A program made the position numbers and the translations under genes. From contig DHMZ01000043.1 in assembly GCA_002406055.1 (NCBI GenBank), positions 1 through 9,120 of the forward strand: DNA of 9,120 nt, read 5' to 3'. How positions within the stretch are numbered: the stretch's first letter is position 1; every line of letters begins with the position of its first letter. Shown one piece after another: positions 5,832-9,120 of this stretch. Under the pieces are notes generated by a model, which ran no database searches, was not told the origin of the DNA, and saw only the letters and a list, made by a program, of their open reading frames with translations. Source of the stretch: Spirochaetales bacterium UBA4629. Its GTDB lineage: Bacteria; Spirochaetota; Spirochaetia; Sphaerochaetales; Sphaerochaetaceae.

Positions 5832-5861
5832 GGTCTCTTTTTGGCCATTCCTTTTTTGGAG
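5832..5861 (+). promoter_or_regulatory. Weak hairpins before the exporter start, possible attenuator or site covering the ribosome binding site
   Basis: GGTC (5832-5835) can pair with GGCC (5843-5846) over a seven-base T-rich loop, and a T run (5852-5857) follows, like a short intrinsic terminator. Alternatively TTCC (5848-5851) can pair with GGAG (5858-5861), the core of the exporter's ribosome binding site. Both stems have four pairs and are marginal. Confidence 0.25.
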
Positions 5862-5867
5862 GGATAA

Positions 5868-7592
5868 ATGAAAAAGAATAGGTTATTGGGATATGCCCAA
5901 AAAAATACATTGCGCTACATATTTTGCTTTACAATGCTTGCACTGCAAATTGCATTGAGAGTAATAGCTCCATCACTTCTTGCAAGAATAATAGACGAGG
6001 TTGTTGGTTCAAAGAACTATGCTGTATTTCCAATACTTCTTGTTGAGATGGTTTTAGCTTATTTCTCTGCGGGGCTCTTTGGCTATTTACAGGAACTTTG
6101 TAGTGATACAATATCGAAAAGAACATCTTGTGCATTAAGAGAAGATGTTTTTGAAGCAATAACAGCTGAAGACGGAGAGTTCTTTAGTGAAAGAACGCCT
6201 GCGGATTTAATGAGCAGAACGACAAGCGATACAGATTCGATTGGCTTTATCTTTGGCTTCTGCGGAATTTTCTTAATAGAGATTATTGTTCTAGTGCTTT
6301 CACAATTTGGTGCGCTTATATCGGTTAGTAGAAAGTGTGGGATAGTTCCACTTGTATGCCTCCCAATTATTGCTTTTCTTGCTTTTAGGAGCGAAAAGAA
6401 GGGCGATAAGATATCTGATGCCATTTCAGATAAGAGAGCTGATTTGAACCAGAAAGCATCTGAAGCAATTATGGGAATAAGAACAGTCAAGTCATTTGGA
6501 AAAGAGAAGAAAGAGGCTGAGAAGTTTGAAAGAGAGGCAAGTCTCTTTAAGAACTTATATCGCTCTTTTGATAATCTTTGGATCAATTGGTGTACTCCTG
6601 AGTCTGTTATTGCACTTCTAATGGTTCCTCTTGCGATTCTAGTTGGTGGAATTGAAGTAAGTAAGGGTGCAATGTCTCTTGGAGAATTGACTATGGCAAT
6701 TCAATATACAAATGAACTGTCATGGCCAATGATGGAGATTGGTTGGCTTTTCGTTGAGATCTCATCTGCCAGAGCAGGTTGGAGAAAGGTCAAAGCAATT
6801 TTGGATAGGAAGCCAAACATTAGCGATGGAAAGATAGAATTAGAGAAAAAGAAGGGTACAATGTGCTTTGAAAATGTTGGACTAAAGTCAAAAGACAAGG
6901 TTCTTTTAGAAAACATTTCTTTTACTCTTACTCCAGGCAAAACCGTTGCAATTATGGGGCCTTCTGGATGTGGAAAGAGCTTGATTGCATCTCTTGCTGT
7001 TAGATTTTTAGATCCAACTGAAGGAAGAATAACAATAGATGGTTATGATATGAGAAAACTAAAACTCAGTTCTGCACGTGGTTTCTCCTCTATTGTTACA
7101 CAAGATGTTTTCCTCTTCTCTGATTCTGTTAAGAACAACATAGCGCTTGGTCAGAGAGAAATAGCAAAGGAAGAAGAGATTTATGCCGCAGCAAAAGATG
7201 CTGAAGCATCTCCATTTATCGAGAAATTGGAAAATGGCTGGGAAACGGTCATTGGTGAAAGAGGGGTAGGACTCTCTGGAGGACAAAAGCAAAGACTAAG
7301 TATTGCGCGTGCTTTTATGAGAAAGAATCAGCTTCTTATTCTTGATGACGCTACCTCTGCTCTCGATATGGAAACTGAAGCAGAGATAGAAAAAACTATC
7401 AGAAAAGAGGGTAAAAGAAGCCTTCTCATCACTGCACATAGAATATCTGCTGTAGCTAGTGCAGATGAAATTATTGTCCTAGAGAATGGAAGAATTAAGG
7501 AGCGAGGCAGACATGAAGAACTCCTTAAGAAGAGAGGACTCTATTGGGAGACTTATATCTCTCAGTATCCTGAAGAAGGAGATAGAGCATGA
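5868..7592 (+). CDS. ABC exporter half-transporter, subunit with degenerate ATPase site
   Basis: This 574-residue type IV ABC half-transporter has six membrane segments (about 15-38, 51-75, 127-150, 156-174, 244-262 and 272-297) followed by a nucleotide-binding domain. That domain has Walker A GPSGCGKS (364-371), Q-loop Gln412, a canonical signature LSGGQ (469-473), Walker B LLILDD (489-494) and the switch His524. The residue after the Walker B Asp is Asp494 where catalytic subunits have Glu, and the A-loop aromatic is replaced (NVGLKS). This is the pattern of the non-catalytic half of heterodimeric exporters such as TM287 or BmrC. GGAGGG at 5858-5863 supports the ATG at 5868, with no upstream alternative because TAA lies directly before it. 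The end overlaps the next gene by ATGA, so the two subunits are made together. The substrate is unknown; drugs, lipids or peptides are all possible. Confidence 0.92.
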   Translation: MKKNRLLGYAQKNTLRYIFCFTMLALQIALRVIAPSLLARIIDEVVGSKNYAVFPILLVEMVLAYFSAGLFGYLQELCSDTISKRTSCALREDVFEAITAEDGEFFSERTPADLMSRTTSDTDSIGFIFGFCGIFLIEIIVLVLSQFGALISVSRKCGIVPLVCLPIIAFLAFRSEKKGDKISDAISDKRADLNQKASEAIMGIRTVKSFGKEKKEAEKFEREASLFKNLYRSFDNLWINWCTPESVIALLMVPLAILVGGIEVSKGAMSLGELTMAIQYTNELSWPMMEIGWLFVEISSARAGWRKVKAILDRKPNISDGKIELEKKKGTMCFENVGLKSKDKVLLENISFTLTPGKTVAIMGPSGCGKSLIASLAVRFLDPTEGRITIDGYDMRKLKLSSARGFSSIVTQDVFLFSDSVKNNIALGQREIAKEEEIYAAAKDAEASPFIEKLENGWETVIGERGVGLSGGQKQRLSIARAFMRKNQLLILDDATSALDMETEAEIEKTIRKEGKRSLLITAHRISAVASADEIIVLENGRIKERGRHEELLKKRGLYWETYISQYPEEGDRA

Positions 7593-9120
7593 GACAGAAT
7601 TATAAGAAAGATGAAAATAATGCAAATGTTGGAAAGAGAGAGACAATAAAGAGAATCCTATTATACTGTGCCCAATATAAGAAGGATGTTGTTATTATTT
7701 CTATCCTTGCCGTTATTAGTTCTTTATGCAAGACAGTTATACCTATCTTTACTGAAAGGGCTATTGATGTAGATATTGCCAATAAGAATGTTAGAGGTCT
7801 TATTGTTACTGTTTCAATTGCAATTGGCCTAGCAATTATTTGGGGAATTTTAGCAATTATTAGAGATCATATTACAGTAAAGATGGCGAACGATGTAGTT
7901 TATAGAGCACGTAGTGAGACATATGAAAATATTCTTTCTCTTCCACTAGGCTTCTTTGACTCGCGTCCTTCTGGCAGAATTATTACAAGGGTCATAAATG
8001 ATTGTGATAAGATGAAGGAAATAGCTAAGAGCTTAACTTCAACTCTGATTCCATCTCTTGTATTTTTAATTCTGATAATGGTAGTAATGCTGGTAATGAA
8101 TCCAATATTAGCACTCTCTACTTTTATTGTTATTCCTTTCTTAGTCTTTTCTTCTTATTTTATAATCATCAAGGGCTATAGCAATTGGGAAAACTTTAGA
8201 AAGAAAGAGAGTAATTTTACCGCATTTGTTCACGAAGACTATTCAGGTATTAGAGCTATCCAGTCATTCGGTGCTGAAGGTGAAACAATAAATGAATCAA
8301 AAAGGCTCTTAGGCGAAATAGAATCTAGCTGGGTTAAAGCAGTAAAGCGTTCAGATAGCTTTGGAATTGTTATTAATGCGTCTCAAGCGCTTGGCTATGT
8401 CTTTTTATTTCTAACAGCTGTTTATTGGTTGCCAGAGGGCAAGTCTACTGTTGGAGAACTATTGGCTTTCATTACATATATTGGCTACTTTTGGCAGCCT
8501 ATTAGAAGCTTAGCTAGCCTTTACAATAACTTAGTTAATAACCTTTCGGCTGCAGCTCGTGTCTTTGAAATGATGGACGAAAAGAGCGACATTGAAGAGA
8601 GCAAAGATGCAGTTGAACTCAAAGCCAAGAGTGGTGATGTTGAGTTTAGAAATGTAAGCTTTAGCTATCCAGATGACGAGAAGACAAATATTATTGAAAA
8701 CCTTTCGTTTAAAACAAAGGGTGGGGAAACAATTGCGCTTGTAGGTCCGACTGGGGCTGGAAAGACTACAATAATTAATCTTATTGCACGTTTCTATGAC
8801 ACAGTAGAAGGCTCTGTCTTAATTGATGGTCAAGATATTAAGAATGTAACATTCGAAAGCTTAAGGCGAACTGTAAGCGTTATGCCTCAAGACTCAGTCC
8901 TCTTTAGTGGAACTATCAGAGAGAACTTGTTGTATGGCAAAACTGTAAGTGAAGAGGAAATGAAAGAGAGAATTAAAGAGTTAAAACTTACCTCTTTAAT
9001 TGAGTCTCTCCCTAATGGTTATGATACCTTAATAAAAGATGCTGCTCTCTCTTCTGGTCAGAAACAGCTTATTTCACTTGCTCGTACTCTAATAGCATCT
9101 CCTCGTGTCTTAATTCTTGA
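7589..9120 (+). CDS. ABC exporter half-transporter, second subunit (3' partial)
   Basis: The frame starts at the ATG that overlaps the previous stop (ATGA at 7589-7592). It is preceded by AAGGAG at 7576-7581 and runs open to the window edge, giving 510 codons. Membrane segments lie at about 34-53, 72-92, 152-171, 173-194, 258-280 and 287-306. The nucleotide-binding domain shows an A-loop Tyr360, Walker A GPTGAGKT (386-393) and Q-loop Gln434. Its signature is LSSGQ (487-491), with Ser in place of the first Gly of the canonical LSGGQ. The sequence ends at LIL, immediately before the Walker B acidic pair, so the catalytic Glu cannot be checked. With its partner it should form one active and one degenerate ATP site: its own Walker motifs face the partner's good signature. 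Roughly 70 to 100 residues are missing. Confidence 0.92.
   Translation, partial: MRQNYKKDENNANVGKRETIKRILLYCAQYKKDVVIISILAVISSLCKTVIPIFTERAIDVDIANKNVRGLIVTVSIAIGLAIIWGILAIIRDHITVKMANDVVYRARSETYENILSLPLGFFDSRPSGRIITRVINDCDKMKEIAKSLTSTLIPSLVFLILIMVVMLVMNPILALSTFIVIPFLVFSSYFIIIKGYSNWENFRKKESNFTAFVHEDYSGIRAIQSFGAEGETINESKRLLGEIESSWVKAVKRSDSFGIVINASQALGYVFLFLTAVYWLPEGKSTVGELLAFITYIGYFWQPIRSLASLYNNLVNNLSAAARVFEMMDEKSDIEESKDAVELKAKSGDVEFRNVSFSYPDDEKTNIIENLSFKTKGGETIALVGPTGAGKTTIINLIARFYDTVEGSVLIDGQDIKNVTFESLRRTVSVMPQDSVLFSGTIRENLLYGKTVSEEEMKERIKELKLTSLIESLPNGYDTLIKDAALSSGQKQLISLARTLIASPRVLIL

Larger units (their letters stand above)
5525..5867. other. Divergent intergenic region of 343 bases
   Basis: It separates the minus-strand operon from the ABC operon. 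It holds the ribosome binding site of the leftward gene, two back-to-back candidate promoters, a 17-codon possible leader ORF and two weak hairpins near the exporter start. No regulator gene lies inside it, so any regulator acts from elsewhere. I see no RNA gene or recognised riboswitch in it. Confidence 0.6.

Noticed and set aside
5781..5867. Short open frame running to the TAA directly before the exporter ATG, with a hydrophobic stretch
   Set aside because: It has no start codon or ribosome binding site and follows a stop at 5778-5780; the hydrophobic look comes from T-rich bases.
5929..7292. Minus-strand open frames inside the first ABC gene
   Set aside because: They are antisense to a gene with complete ABC motifs and have no recognisable products.
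7600..7782. 60-codon minus-strand frame
   Set aside because: It is antisense to the start of the second ABC subunit, which is open in its own frame from the ATGA overlap to the window edge.
1..9120. CRISPR array, tRNA, rRNA or phage genes
   Set aside because: No regularly spaced repeats, cloverleaf-like segments, rRNA sequence or phage structural genes were seen on either strand.

Overview
This AT-rich window has strong purine-rich ribosome binding sites and compact operons. It suggests a low-GC anaerobic bacterium, most likely Bacillota (Clostridia) or possibly a host-associated spirochaete. The gene content alone does not decide between them. No RNA gene, CRISPR array or replication origin was seen.

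Left edge (1-597): the window opens in the last 30 codons of what looks like an IS3-type transposase. A plausible right IS end lies near 143. It is followed at once by the 3' remnant of a type I restriction gene, hsdR, which lost its 5' part to the IS and also carries a frameshift near 326. A 157-base intergenic stretch (441-597) then holds weak hairpins, a promoter and a candidate operator.

Metal-transport operon (598-3259, plus strand): three tightly packed genes. They encode a small membrane-anchored protein of the DUF6110 kind, a P1B-type ATPase with a degenerate N-terminal HMA-like domain, and a stand-alone HMA_2-like protein. The ATPase has Ser-Cys where copper and zinc pumps carry CPC, so its substrate is open. 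The two HMA-like domains share a PGR(M/I)RL motif and lack the CxxC metal site.

Minus-strand operon (5524 down to 3284): a cytidylate-kinase-like P-loop protein, an unrecognised 108-residue protein, and a PlsC-like acyltransferase with a C-terminal zinc ribbon. The operon ends in a strong hairpin that contains the last stop codon in its loop.

Divergent regulatory region (5525-5867): two plausible promoters face away from each other about 25 bases apart. On the plus side a 17-codon leader ORF and two weak hairpins precede the ABC genes.

ABC exporter operon (5868 to the window edge, plus strand): two type IV ABC half-transporters overlapping by ATGA. The first has Asp in place of the catalytic Glu of Walker B, and the second has LSSGQ as its signature. 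This complementary degeneracy marks an asymmetric heterodimeric exporter of the TM287/288 or BmrCD type. The second gene is cut by the window end just before its Walker B acidic residues.
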